Source of the DNA: Chitinophaga sp. S165
Lineage (GTDB): Bacteria > Bacteroidota > Bacteroidia > Chitinophagales > Chitinophagaceae
DNA length: 64,000 nt
Assembly (NCBI RefSeq): GCF_003182155.1
Contig: NZ_QGTG01000006.1
Coordinates: forward strand, 124,001-188,000
Reading direction: 5' to 3'
Positions 25,619 to 35,500 of the stretch are shown here, piece by piece; position 1 is the stretch's first letter, and each line of letters starts with the position of its first letter. The notes beneath the pieces were generated by a model that made no database searches, was not told the DNA's origin, and saw only the letters and a program-made list of their open reading frames with translations. The position numbers and the translations under genes were made by a program.

Positions 25619-25734
25619 TTGCAAATTGCAATTGCAAATATATGTCTTATCACTTTTCTTTTGCAAGTAAAAGATGAGAAAATTGGAATTTAACAGTATT
25701 ATAAGTGTTAACTTTGTACTTTCGAATTGCAAGT
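25619..25734. promoter_or_regulatory. TTGCAA operator cluster between HxlR gene and its divergent neighbour
   Basis: TTGCAA occurs at 25619-25624, in the perfect palindrome TTGCAATTGCAA (25626-25637), in TTGCAAGTAAAAG (from 25661) and in TTGCAAGTAAAG (from 25727). A plus-strand promoter TAACTTTG (25709-25716) sits between the last two. These are likely HxlR binding sites controlling both divergent genes. Confidence 0.6.
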
Positions 25735-25750
25735 AAAGCCTACAAGCGAC

Positions 25751-26194
25751 ATGAAAGAGATAACAAAAAGGTCCGAATGTCCCATTAGTTTTAGTCTTGA
25801 GTTTTTGGGGGATAAGTGGACTTTGCTCATTATCAGAGACATTGTATTAAACGGAAAGAATACATTCGGCGACTTTCTTCAATCTGCGGAAGGCATTGCA
25901 ACCAACATATTAACTAACAGGTTGAAAATGTTGGAGGAAGAAGGCTTTATTATGAAATACCCCGTGGCAGGTAGGGCGAGAATTGGTTATTGTTTAACCG
26001 AAAAGGGTGTTACCATTATTCCAATTGTTATTGAAATGGCCCTATGGGGTGCATCCCAGATCAAAAGTGACTTGAAGAAAGAATTCGCAACAGCCCTTCG
26101 GAAAGATAAAGTGGGAGTGATCAAACAGCTAACTTCGAAACAAACCCAAATCTATCGTTTACATAAGTCCGAGGCTGAATCGAGAGGGCTGTGA
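25751..26194 (+). CDS. HxlR family transcriptional regulator
   Basis: From ATG 25751 the protein is 147 residues (an upstream TTG frame would place the start inside the operator). It has the HxlR winged helix: CPISFSLEFLGDKWTLLIIR with the family Cys, GDFLQSAEGIATNILTNRLK, LEEEGFIMKYPV and a wing ending GYCLTEKG. Family members sense aldehydes, quinones or redox state. It is divergent from the LolA-like gene and shares the TTGCAA cluster. The C-terminal 40 residues are basic and longer than usual. Confidence 0.9.
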   Translation: MKEITKRSECPISFSLEFLGDKWTLLIIRDIVLNGKNTFGDFLQSAEGIATNILTNRLKMLEEEGFIMKYPVAGRARIGYCLTEKGVTIIPIVIEMALWGASQIKSDLKKEFATALRKDKVGVIKQLTSKQTQIYRLHKSEAESRGL

Positions 26195-26312
26195 GTTGAT
26201 GCCTGCTTAGTTGCAGGGGAGGAAAGCCTATTTAAAATTGCGGTTTTGACTAGCGGTACCTATTATATATTGAGAATTGTATAAACTCTGAGAACCCAAA
26301 GCGAAATAATAA

Positions 26313-26852
26313 ATGAGAAAAACAGCCTTTTTAATTTTAATCGCAATAATTTCTATTGCCTCAATTTGTGCCCTGGTTATCTATATAAGAATGGACGGTT
26401 TCTCGTTCGCATGGGCGCTGAACTTTCTATTGATGTTATGTGTGTTTGCTTTTACAGGGGAATTAAAGAGCCAACTTACTTCTCCTTACTACGATGAAAA
26501 AGGGTGGGAGCGAAGAGGAGAAATATACGAGCGTCTCGGAGTGAATTTTTTCAGAAAGTTATTGGTTTTGACTGGTTGGGAAAAACTGAGTAAAAAGTCT
26601 AACCCCATAGAAAAGAATACCAAAGCGTTGATGCATTTACATCATCAAACAAAGAAATCTGAATTAGACCATGTAATTATCTTGCTTATAGTACTCGGGT
26701 TTAACGTTTTCGTGGCAGTCAAATTTGGAGTGCTCAAATCTTTATGGTTACTAATATTGAATATCTTACTAAATCTTTATCCGATTTTCCTTCAACGATA
26801 TAATCGCCCAAGAATAACAAGAGCTATAAATTTAAGTCAACGGCGACAGTGA
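26313..26852 (+). CDS. Hypothetical inner-membrane protein
   Basis: A 179-residue protein with hydrophobic segments at about 5-27, 32-48 and two in 118-160 (VIILLIVLGFNVFVAVKFGV and a following one), so about four transmembrane helices with a charged cytoplasmic loop between (60-115). It resembles small glycosyl-4,4'-diaponeurosporenoate acyltransferase-like membrane proteins only loosely, and I do not assign a family. It is monocistronic and ends before a bidirectional terminator. Confidence 0.65.
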   Translation: MRKTAFLILIAIISIASICALVIYIRMDGFSFAWALNFLLMLCVFAFTGELKSQLTSPYYDEKGWERRGEIYERLGVNFFRKLLVLTGWEKLSKKSNPIEKNTKALMHLHHQTKKSELDHVIILLIVLGFNVFVAVKFGVLKSLWLLILNILLNLYPIFLQRYNRPRITRAINLSQRRQ

Positions 26853-26870
26853 CGAGCGTGCAATAGAAAC

Positions 26871-26903
26871 AAAAAAGGCATTGACGAAAGTCAGTGCCTT
26901 TTT
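26871..26903. terminator. Bidirectional intrinsic terminator
   Basis: AAAAAAGGCATTGAC and GTCAGTGCCTTTTT with a GAAA loop, between converging genes. Confidence 0.85.
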
Positions 26904-26924
26904 ATTTGATGTTACAAAAAGGCA

Positions 26925-27113
26925 TTAAACAGCCCATTCAGGTTTCATCTTACGGGACAATAGTCTGTTTGCCTGTTTGTTATTAGTGATCTTTTTCTTT
27001 ACAGGATCCCAAACTAGAGGAGTATCGTTATACTGTTTGTATAACAGCCTGTAAGCTTCATCCTCCTTCTTTTCAGTTATGAGATCAATAAAGGTTTGCG
27101 TAACGGAATCCAT
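26925..27113 (-). CDS. Small hypothetical protein (62 residues)
   Basis: A short charged, helical, soluble protein (MDSVTQTFIDLITEKKEDEA ... RKMKPEWAV). A terminator lies right after it and the flanks contain no other frame. Composition is protein-like. No family recognised. Confidence 0.5.
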   Translation of the reverse strand: MDSVTQTFIDLITEKKEDEAYRLLYKQYNDTPLVWDPVKKKITNNKQANRLLSRKMKPEWAV

Positions 27114-27218
27114 ACCAGGTATAATGCTGCAATATCAGCACTATTATGGTGATGGTATGTTAAGAAATAGTTTCGTATTGCCAATGACTGTAAACTAAAA
27201 TATGTACCGTATATATAT

Positions 27219-28907
27219 CTAGAACTCTTCTTCTACTGTAAAACTCAGTTTTTCTTTACTCCTGGGATGTATAAACTCAATATGAGCGGCATGCAGATAC
27301 ATTCTTTCAGATGCTGTACCATACAGATCATCTCCTACTATCGGTGCATTAAGGCCTAGCTCATGAGCGGAGTGCATCCGTAATTGGTGCGTTCTTCCTG
27401 TAAGCGGCCAGAAATCGATCTTAGTCATAGATGCATATCGTTCAACCACTTTCCACTTTGTAACGCTTTTTTTCCCGGACGTAAAGCACACCAGCTGTCT
27501 GGGACGGTTAAGCAGATCGGCACATAATGGAAGATCGATTTCCCCTTCTGATTGATCGATCACTTTGGAAAGCAAGGCCGTATAACGTTTATTCACTGTT
27601 CGTTTGAGGAATTGCCGCTGGATATGCCGGTGTGCTTCCTGGGTTTTGGCTACTACGAGCAAGCCTGAAGTATCCATATCCAATCGGTGAACTATCAGTG
27701 GCTCCGTATCTTTCATTAGGTGTTTTAGCCTCGTATAAACTGAATCCTGGACGGTAACTCCGGGAACAGAACGTAATCCGGCAGGCTTATTGACAACAAC
27801 AAAGCTTTCGTCTTTATAGATTATTTCCAGTTCACCGGTCACTTCCGGGGCATGTAAAAGCGGATTTTCGTCGATGAGCATTCCTTCAAGCATATGTTCC
27901 AGTATTGGCTTGCATTTGCCTGTACATGCGGGATAAAAATGCTTATGTTTTCTGATCTCCGATTTCGGCGAAGCGCCCCACCAGAATTCTCCCATTGCAA
28001 TTGGTTTGTAACCACGCAGGAATGCAAACTGCAACAGTTTAGGTATTGCACATTCCCCTGCTGCCGCAGGTGGTTTACGAAAGGCGGTCAGGCTGAAAAT
28101 TTCCTGTAAGCTTTTGCTTTTCCCATCTTTGTTGAGGAATACATATTGTTCGAAGAGTTGTTGCTGTAGAGCGGCGGATCTTTCTTTACGTTCATTCTTT
28201 AACGCCTCTATATCAGCCTCAAATTGGGCCAGCCTTGTTCTCATCTCCTCCAGCTGCTGTTCCCATTTGTTTGTAAGTGTCTTAAGCTGATGTTTATCGT
28301 ACAAACTCTGTTTAACAAGGTCTGCTTCAGCAATAGCATAATCCTGTTCATTCAGGCTATTCATCAGCTGTTCACGAAGTATCTTCCGGCTTTCTTTATT
28401 GCTCTTTAATTGTTTCTTTAGTGTCGTAATTTCCTGCAGGGATTCGGCGGATAGTTGTTTTATTGTCTGATCAAGATTTTGGTAACTTTCGTCTGCGTAT
28501 ATTTCCTCGATCCTGGTATTAATAGCGTTGATGATCTCCCCGTCTTTGAGAAAAAAACTATTCTCAACCAGCATATCAAAGACAGGTGGAACAAATTCCG
28601 GATGATCGTTTGTGTCAGCCAGTTTACCTGAGAAAGCCGATAGATATCCCAGTTTCCCATTGGTATCCTGTACTACCAGTACACCAAACATTTTTCCGAT
28701 GGCATTTCCTTCACTGTTGGCATTCAGTCCAAAGTTATGCTCCAGGTCAGTCTGCGTTTCCAGATAATATTGTAGTCCGGCAGCAGCTATTTTTGTTAAC
28801 GGATGTGGTTCGTAATAGAATGGAAAGGTAAACCGTTCAGGTAATACAATTTGATCTATCGAATCATCCAAAAAATAAGTGATCTTACTTCCACTAATGT
28901 CTCCCAA
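27219..28907 (-). CDS. RluA-family pseudouridine synthase with long N-terminal extension
   Basis: The C-terminal part (from about residue 365) is an RluA catalytic domain with VHRLDMDTSGLLVVAKT near residue 405, whose Asp is catalytic, then GRTHQLRMHSAH and DDLYG. The first 360 residues are unlike RluA: a globular start, a long coiled coil (about 130-255, rich in Lys, Glu and Gln), then a segment with a cysteine pair (ACTGKCKP). No S4 domain is seen. Proteins of this length and layout exist in Bacteroidota. It isomerises uridine in rRNA or tRNA; the site is not predictable. A minus-strand TATTTTTG box lies upstream at 28930-28937. Confidence 0.9.
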   Translation of the reverse strand: MGDISGSKITYFLDDSIDQIVLPERFTFPFYYEPHPLTKIAAAGLQYYLETQTDLEHNFGLNANSEGNAIGKMFGVLVVQDTNGKLGYLSAFSGKLADTNDHPEFVPPVFDMLVENSFFLKDGEIINAINTRIEEIYADESYQNLDQTIKQLSAESLQEITTLKKQLKSNKESRKILREQLMNSLNEQDYAIAEADLVKQSLYDKHQLKTLTNKWEQQLEEMRTRLAQFEADIEALKNERKERSAALQQQLFEQYVFLNKDGKSKSLQEIFSLTAFRKPPAAAGECAIPKLLQFAFLRGYKPIAMGEFWWGASPKSEIRKHKHFYPACTGKCKPILEHMLEGMLIDENPLLHAPEVTGELEIIYKDESFVVVNKPAGLRSVPGVTVQDSVYTRLKHLMKDTEPLIVHRLDMDTSGLLVVAKTQEAHRHIQRQFLKRTVNKRYTALLSKVIDQSEGEIDLPLCADLLNRPRQLVCFTSGKKSVTKWKVVERYASMTKIDFWPLTGRTHQLRMHSAHELGLNAPIVGDDLYGTASERMYLHAAHIEFIHPRSKEKLSFTVEEEF

Positions 28908-28929
28908 CTGTTATACTTTATTTAGTCTG

Positions 28930-28937
28930 CAAAAATA
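28930..28937 (-). promoter_or_regulatory. Putative -7 box (TATTTTTG) of the RluA-family gene
   Basis: A TAnnTTTG match on the minus strand, 22 bp upstream of the start codon. Confidence 0.45.
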
Positions 28938-29091
28938 TCACTTCTGCATTAATAGATCCGGAAAAATAAGCTTTATGAGAGCATTGACCAGGTTATCATT
29001 CCTTGTTTAATTTCAACGATCGTTCAAATTTTCATACACGAAGGCTTTAATAAATACTAACTATGATATAGCTACGTATAGGAATTAATTG

Positions 29092-29099
29092 TATGTTTG
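29092..29099 (+). promoter_or_regulatory. Putative -7 box (TATGTTTG) before the 29118 gene
   Basis: A TAnnTTTG match 18 bp before ATG 29118, which supports that start over the earlier GTG-type start at 29097. Confidence 0.45.
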
Positions 29100-29117
29100 C
29101 CCGTTCAATTTCCAACT

Positions 29118-30641
29118 ATGAAATCTCTGTTCATTATCCCTGTACTGCTGCTACTGGGCATTTTTTCCTATGGGCAATTAAAGACCGTGTCCCAAAGCCC
29201 CGTTTTTGGCGAAGAGGAATCTGTAGGTATACAAAGGGTATTACTAATGAAAAATGGTAATACATTTTATCTTGGCTTAAGCAAAAAAGCATTGACCGTA
29301 AGAGTATACAGCCCCAAATTCACTGTTAAAGCTACTAAACAATTACACCCTCATCTGGGTAAGGGAAGCAGTTTTAAGGTCAAAGGACTTTATGATATGA
29401 ACGGTAATGTTGTTGTGCTGGTAAGTGCGGTTGATAATCACCAGGTGGTGCTGCAACGCCTTGTACTTGATGGTAAAACCGGGGCGTTACTAGGTGAAGA
29501 TAAGATCGGTGAACTTGAAAAAGTTTCCTATTTCAAATTGGCTGGTGTGGCTTTCGCCGATATTCCGGAGCCGGATTTCTTTTCAGAGGCAATGCCGGAA
29601 GGGAATGGTTATGCTGTAGTTGCAATGAACAGCTTTCAGCCTGACAGGAATAAACGCGTGCTCGTTTCTATCTACGGACCTGATAATAAAGAGCTTAGCC
29701 ATGCTGCTTATAAGTCGCCGGAAGAGAAGTATAAGTATATGGAATATCTCGGTATTGCTCCTCTTGAGAAAAATAAACTGGGAGTATTGGCTTATGGCTA
29801 CAATACCCGGACTTCAGGCGGTAGGGAATGTGAATTGATATTAGGCACGTTGATGGCAGGGGATACCTCGCTTGTAATGGATAAACTAAGTACTTCCACA
29901 AGGCCTGCATCTTCTTCACTGGCAAGATATAATCCTGCTTCGAAGAAGATCATGTTGCTGGAAATAATTCCTAAAGAAGGCTTTTCTGCCACAGTAGTGG
30001 ATCCTTATGAGAAGGTGGCCAGAAACAGGGTATTGGCTGGTGTAAAACAATCAGTAGCTCCGCAGAACCTTTTCCCAAATGAGGACGGCACATTCACTAT
30101 TGTTTACGAGGAGCTTTCCATTATGCAATCGGTGAATATGTCCAAAACTGATATGGAAGATTATACTGTGAGTGTCCTGTCAACCGAGAATATCGGAGAA
30201 CTGGTTAGTTACACGATCCCCAGGCGTCATCAGCGTACAAATATGATGAGGACTGTCGCATTTTTCAACGCGTACACCTACTTTGAATTGGCATACAAAC
30301 AGGCCTCTCCGCTGGAAGCATTTGGCTATCTGAGCGCAGGTGGTAATAATTACCTGTTCCTTAATGATGATGTGGATAATATCAGGAAAGCGCAGGATGA
30401 TAAAAAACTTGGTAAGGTGACTTCAATAGACGATTGCGACGCATTTAGTTATAAACTGACTGGTAAAAATGAAGTGCCTGCAGTTGATTATCTTTTTGAG
30501 AAGCCATCCGAGAAGAGAGATCATAACCTGGGACTGTTTAAGGGATATGACTATAATGCGGAGAGTAAAACGTACGTAGTTATAAAGGCGGAACAACGGG
30601 GAAAAGATTGGAGCTGGAGATTAGTCTGGATGAGGCCATAA
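29118..30641 (+). CDS. Secreted hypothetical protein, beta-rich
   Basis: Starting at ATG 29118 gives a clean signal peptide (MKSLFIIPVLLLLGIFSYGQ), 507 residues in all. The mature part has repeated short strands reminiscent of a beta-propeller (for example LMKNGNTFYLGLSKKALTVR, DMNGNVVVLVSAVDNHQVV, NEDGTFTIVYEEL), with no catalytic motif I can name. It is probably periplasmic or surface-exposed. It stands alone with its own promoter and terminator. Family not recognised. Confidence 0.8.
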   Translation: MKSLFIIPVLLLLGIFSYGQLKTVSQSPVFGEEESVGIQRVLLMKNGNTFYLGLSKKALTVRVYSPKFTVKATKQLHPHLGKGSSFKVKGLYDMNGNVVVLVSAVDNHQVVLQRLVLDGKTGALLGEDKIGELEKVSYFKLAGVAFADIPEPDFFSEAMPEGNGYAVVAMNSFQPDRNKRVLVSIYGPDNKELSHAAYKSPEEKYKYMEYLGIAPLEKNKLGVLAYGYNTRTSGGRECELILGTLMAGDTSLVMDKLSTSTRPASSSLARYNPASKKIMLLEIIPKEGFSATVVDPYEKVARNRVLAGVKQSVAPQNLFPNEDGTFTIVYEELSIMQSVNMSKTDMEDYTVSVLSTENIGELVSYTIPRRHQRTNMMRTVAFFNAYTYFELAYKQASPLEAFGYLSAGGNNYLFLNDDVDNIRKAQDDKKLGKVTSIDDCDAFSYKLTGKNEVPAVDYLFEKPSEKRDHNLGLFKGYDYNAESKTYVVIKAEQRGKDWSWRLVWMRP

Positions 30642-30665
30642 GGAAGTGATGATCATTAAAATACA

Positions 30666-30691
30666 AAAGGAGGCTGCAATGGCCTCCTTTT
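30666..30691. terminator. Bidirectional terminator
   Basis: AAAGGAGGC (30666-30674) and GCCTCCTTT (30682-30690) with a T/A-rich flank. Confidence 0.75.
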
Positions 30692-30710
30692 ATATATACC
30701 GGGTAAAAAG

Positions 30711-31073
30711 TTATTCTACGTCAACTTTACCGATTGAATCGATTTCCTTTTCTACCGAACTGGCTGTACCATCTTTCGGATGAGATTCAGGGAAACCGTA
30801 TTCATTAGCACCCTCGTCTCCCGCCTGAAATATCATCACAAAGAAATAAAACGGGATGATCTGCCACCAGCCACTTTTGCCGAGATCATGGCAGCGCTTG
30901 GCGCCTTGTGCAAACAAAATCCAGATCGCTGGAATAAAAAGAAGTCCGAGAAGAGCGCCGGGGCCGTCTTTGGCCACGGTAACAATTACATAAAGAGCAA
31001 TGTAAGCGCCATAGGAAATCGCATATTCTGCTCTTCCAATTCTTCCTTCAAAGGAAAAGGGATGTTTAAACAT
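30711..31073 (-). CDS. DUF805 family membrane protein
   Basis: From the ATG giving MFKHPFSFEGRIGRAEYAIS the protein is 120 residues, with the DUF805 opening (SFEGRIGRAEY) and hydrophobic segments at about 17-38, 45-62 and near 78-90, followed by a charged tail. The -7 box TATTTTTG (31095-31102, minus) lies downstream of the alternative upstream ATG, so the shorter start is right. DUF805 proteins are small inner-membrane proteins of unknown role. Confidence 0.88.
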   Translation of the reverse strand: MFKHPFSFEGRIGRAEYAISYGAYIALYVIVTVAKDGPGALLGLLFIPAIWILFAQGAKRCHDLGKSGWWQIIPFYFFVMIFQAGDEGANEYGFPESHPKDGTASSVEKEIDSIGKVDVE

Positions 31074-31094
31074 GATGGAAATTTTATAATTGTG

Positions 31095-31102
31095 CAAAAA
31101 TA
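31095..31102 (-). promoter_or_regulatory. -7 box (TATTTTTG) of the DUF805 gene
   Basis: A TAnnTTTG match 21 bp upstream of the chosen start; it decides between two possible start codons. Confidence 0.5.
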
Positions 31103-31410
31103 GGTTATTATGTTCGTAAAATCACCCATTGGGGCTGTTTCCCGAACAGCCCTGAACATTCAGGTATGAATATATGTTATTTAAATTAATGTTTATATCA
31201 CATGATTGTTTTACTTGTATACTATCAAAGCATCTCCCGGTTTGCCGACACTATATAAGGACTGTACTGAGATTAATCCCGGGGCAGTGCGGAAGCAGTG
31301 CAGGGGCATGTTTTATGTTTGCGTAACACTTTTATAACAATTATTTCATACCCGTTATGGTGCACGACTCATGACACCAGATTAATTTTCCTGTTTAAAT
31401 TATTCATTTT
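31103..31410. other. Gene-free stretch upstream of the GDPD-like gene
   Basis: No gene seen. It has a hairpin GGGCTGTT/AACAGCCC at about 31134-31153 and a plus-strand TATGTTTG box (31314-31321) about 90 bp before the next start. Confidence 0.5.
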
Positions 31411-32406
31411 ATGAAACATGTTTTATTGTTTGCAGGACTTTTCATGACGCTTGCAGTGCATGCGCAGAAAAGTTCTTTGACGGAATATCCCGGTACGTAC
31501 AAATTGGGTAGAGGAGATGCCGCCGAAAATTCAACGGTCGAGTTGAAAGAAGACAAACTCACTATCAGCGGTCGCGCAGGTAGCGCATATCTCAGTATGC
31601 AGAAGCCTGATACCTTCTCTGTAGACGAATATGGCGGTGAGGTTATCTTCCTCCGTAATGCTGCCAAACAGATCTCCGGTATCAAAGTGATCATCCCTGC
31701 TGCCAGCATTGACGTGGAAGGTACCCGTGTGGAGGAACTGACAGAATATGTTGGCGCCTACAAAGTGGGTTCCGGTGATGATGTGGACGAAGTGAAAGTA
31801 AGCCTCAAAGATGGCATCCTTACAGTTAGCGGTAGCAAAGGCAGTGCAGATCTGAGCCGTCAGCAAACAGATACCTTCAACGTAGAGCAATACGGTGGCC
31901 AGGTAATATTCAAACGTACTGCCAACAAGGTTTCCGGTATCAAGATCGATATCCCTGCCGGTAATATTAACATAGAAGGAGAGAAGGTAGACGTGAATAG
32001 TGCCCCCGCCGCTTATGTACAGCCGGCAGCATATAAAAAAGTTACTCACACTCCCTTCGTAAAACAAGGACAAACCGACCTGGAAGCTCACCAGGGCGGT
32101 TGTGGGTTGATGCCTTGCAATACGATGTTGTCATTTATGAATGCTGTAAAACTGGATGTAAATACCCTGGAAATGGATTGTGTCATTTCCAGGGACAGCC
32201 TGGTAGTGCTTTCGCATGATCAGTTCATGGATTTTACCATGCGCTCACCGGATGGTAAGGATAATATCACGGCTCTCGGCATCACTCTCATTCCCTGGAC
32301 CATCGATGCACGCGCAGACCTCCAGCGCATTCTTTCCCTGGGTGTAGATGGTATTATCACCAACTATCCTGATGTTGCCAAACGTCTTATCAACGGGAAA
32401 AAGTAA
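31411..32406 (+). CDS. Secreted protein with duplicated domain and a decayed GDPD remnant
   Basis: Signal peptide to about residue 19. Two copies of an 85-residue beta-rich domain follow (23-107 and 112-194; each with YxGxYKxGxGD, GSAxLSxQ and YGGxVIFxR). From 223 a glycerophosphodiester phosphodiesterase begins (DLEAHQGGCGLMPCNT) but the HRG is HQG and the catalytic ENT is CNT; metal-ligand NTLEMD and His269 remain. After residue 275 the text jumps to the C-terminal family block (ITLIPWTIDARADLQRIL, GVDGIITNYPDVAKRL), skipping roughly 180-200 residues. It is probably catalytically dead; the duplicated domains may be the useful part. Confidence 0.8.
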   Translation: MKHVLLFAGLFMTLAVHAQKSSLTEYPGTYKLGRGDAAENSTVELKEDKLTISGRAGSAYLSMQKPDTFSVDEYGGEVIFLRNAAKQISGIKVIIPAASIDVEGTRVEELTEYVGAYKVGSGDDVDEVKVSLKDGILTVSGSKGSADLSRQQTDTFNVEQYGGQVIFKRTANKVSGIKIDIPAGNINIEGEKVDVNSAPAAYVQPAAYKKVTHTPFVKQGQTDLEAHQGGCGLMPCNTMLSFMNAVKLDVNTLEMDCVISRDSLVVLSHDQFMDFTMRSPDGKDNITALGITLIPWTIDARADLQRILSLGVDGIITNYPDVAKRLINGKK

Positions 32407-32561
32407 TTCTTTCTCTTGCTTATCCAACCTTACGATCTTACTTTCATCCTCCCCGAAATCCCCGGAAGTATACAGGAAGACATTTTTGTTTTGTGCCCAG
32501 CCTCCCTCCCCACAATTAATTTTTTACCTATATTGGCGTTTCAGGGACAATTAACCTTACC

Positions 32562-35500
32562 ATGGAACAATCCAAGCACGAACGGATAACATCGAAGAAT
32601 GGATCTGTCACAGAAGAAGTAATTACAGATACTTCTTTAATTGAAGAGGCCAATGGAGAACTGCCAGCCTTTTATATCGGCAGGGAGATTGTTCCGCTTT
32701 CCCAAATAAACAATTCCTTTTTTTATAATCCTGATAGCGAGAATACATTCATTAATATACTTTCTGAACAAAAAAGGATTGTTCTCTTAGGTGCTGCTGG
32801 TCAGGGGAAGAGCGAAGAGTTAAAGGCCCTGGCACGGAATCTTCATCGTACAGAACAGCCATATATTCCAGTTTTTAAGAAGTTAAAACATTACAAGGGT
32901 GAACTGTTTGAAGATTATCTCCCTAAAGGCTGGCAATTTCTACAGGAAGAATCCTGCTTGTTTATATTGGATGGACTGGATGAGGTGCCCTCCAATATCC
33001 TTACGGCCACTATTACCAATATCTTAGAATTCGCCGAAAGGTATAAAAGTGCTTCTTTTATTATATCGTGCCGGTCTAACTTTTATGATTTGCCCACGGA
33101 TATAAAACCCGGAACGCTTAGGGATTTTAGCGTGTTTTATTTGGCGGACCTGAAATTACATCAGATCAATGCCATTGGGGAAAAGAAGTTTGGAGATGGG
33201 AGTGGCTTTTCAAATGCACTTGTTGCGAGAAATTTGCATGAACTAGCTACCAGGCCATTTTTTATGCAGGAGCTGATTAAAATTTATGATAAACGGGGCC
33301 AGATTCCTAATCGCGTAGAACTATTTGAACATATCCTTGATACAAGGTTGGACCTGGACAGTGCACATTTTGTCAATGCACGCGCCATCTCAAATGAAAA
33401 AGCACTCATCCTGGGGCAATTAGAGAAAATGGCCAGCGTTATGGAGCTTATGGGGGTAACTGCAATTTCAGGCAGTGATCTGGATGAAATATTCAGAGAA
33501 GAAGGTGGATTTAATTTACTTAAATATGGAACTGCGGTCACTATAAAAGAAGGGACAAAGGATACTTTTCAATTTGAACATAACAACATCCAGGAATATC
33601 TGGCAGCCACGGCGCTGATGAAATTGACCCAGGAACAGGTCTTTACGATTATTAGTAATGAGCATTTAACCCGCGTCAAACCTAACTGGATAAATACGTT
33701 GGCTTTTTTCATTTCTATTGTGCGTGAACCGAAACCCTATATTGACTGGCTTACAGTAAATGATCCCGAGGTGCTTATCAGGTTTGAATATGACAGATTA
33801 GATGAATCGCTGCGAAACAGTATTTTCAAAGGATTGTTTAATCATTACAGTCTGCATGGATTTGCACTGATGTCAAAGAATTTCACCTATGAGGATTTAG
33901 CGAAATTTGGTGAAAGTGTAGAGGTTAAAGAATTTTTAATTCAAAAGATAGAAAACTTTGATAATAATACAACTACGCTATTGAATGCATTGAGGGTCTT
34001 ATCTTATTTTGAAATAAATATGCGAAATAAGAAACGCATTCAGCAGGGCCTCGAACCTATTCTGTTTGATGGTGAGCATAAAGAGGAGGTCATTGCAGAG
34101 GCTATTAAGCTATATGGAAAAACAAACCTGGACCAGCAGAAAATTAGCGCAATATTTGAAAAGTATCATACAACCAAAAGTGATGAGGTTCAGAAGTCGT
34201 TGTACATACTGATCGAACAGAATGAATGTGCGGATGAATATATCGATTACCTGATTGAAGGGGCATCAAGTGGGGGATCCTACTCCGCTGATACATGGGA
34301 TTTCTCAGAACCCTTTGAATTGATGTGTGCACTGAAGAAAATTAAAAGTTATGATGCGGCATGGAAGGTTATTAGTTTCTTAACTAAGCATAATTCTTCG
34401 ATAGATTTTAGCTTTTATTTTTGGGAAGATGTGCTAAGTGTATCAATAGACATAGCTGCAAGCAACTTCAAGAAAGGAGATAAGGCAGTTTTTGAACGCC
34501 TGTTTGAAGTGCTTATAGAGGCAACAAGTGAATATTATCTTAGTAGGATAATTGTCTTTTTCAAAAAAACCGAGACCCGGATTAAAGCGCTTGTCAAAAT
34601 CATAAAGTCATCGGCTGAACCGCTAGAAAAGGCAAGACTTTATTCAGCAATTTTCATAGAGGAACTAATGGATCCATTAGTGAATGCATTAAAGCAAGGG
34701 GAAGTTAGCTTAGAGGAAATGAAAGGATTTTACAAACTAATTAGTATGTCTTATGAAATGGACGAAAGTCATCTTCCTGGATATTTACAGCTGATCCCTG
34801 AAATGGTACTGAACGCAACGGGAAATATTATTCAGCCTTATAAATATGATGAATACGATGAGGGTGAGGAACATAGAGCAAACTTAAAATTGCTTTCTCT
34901 GTTTTTTGATGCGGATGAGCTGTCAAATAATATATACGCCATATTCGACGAAATCGGAAAGGATGAATTAGAGCTTAATGATGTGAAGAATGTTCGTTTA
35001 GTATACAACACATCTTCGGAAAGGAAGATCAGGCAAAATTGCCTCGTTATCATTAGGAGAAAAATTAGTAGGCAGTCTACAATTTCAAGAGGTTACTTTC
35101 AGAACGTTTTTAATAATAAAGTACAGCGACTTTATTTACAGTTATCTCAGATATTTAGGCTAGTACATAGTGAGCACGCTCCTGTTGCGAATGAATCTCA
35201 AAAGAGATGGCTAACGGAAGCTTGCGCAGACCTTTTGCAAGGTGTGGATGTTGCATCCCACATCACCCAAAAGGATAGTGACAACTATACGACCAGCACA
35301 CTTTTGAATATCATATGGAAGCTATATTTAAAACAGTTGGTACAGCTTCCAGAATCTATTTTGCTTGACTATACTGAGTACCTGGATGTTTCCAGGAATA
35401 GTTACAAAACAATTCCTCAGATCCTATGTGAAAAATTAGGGTTGCAAAAGTTAAGTAATCGCGTTGTTCAAAATATTCGAAAAGGAGTTAAAGTACCAAG

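Noticed and set aside
31531-32091. Minus-strand frame of 186 residues opposite the GDPD-like gene
   Set aside because: Shadow of the duplicated beta-rich domains; no promoter or motif.
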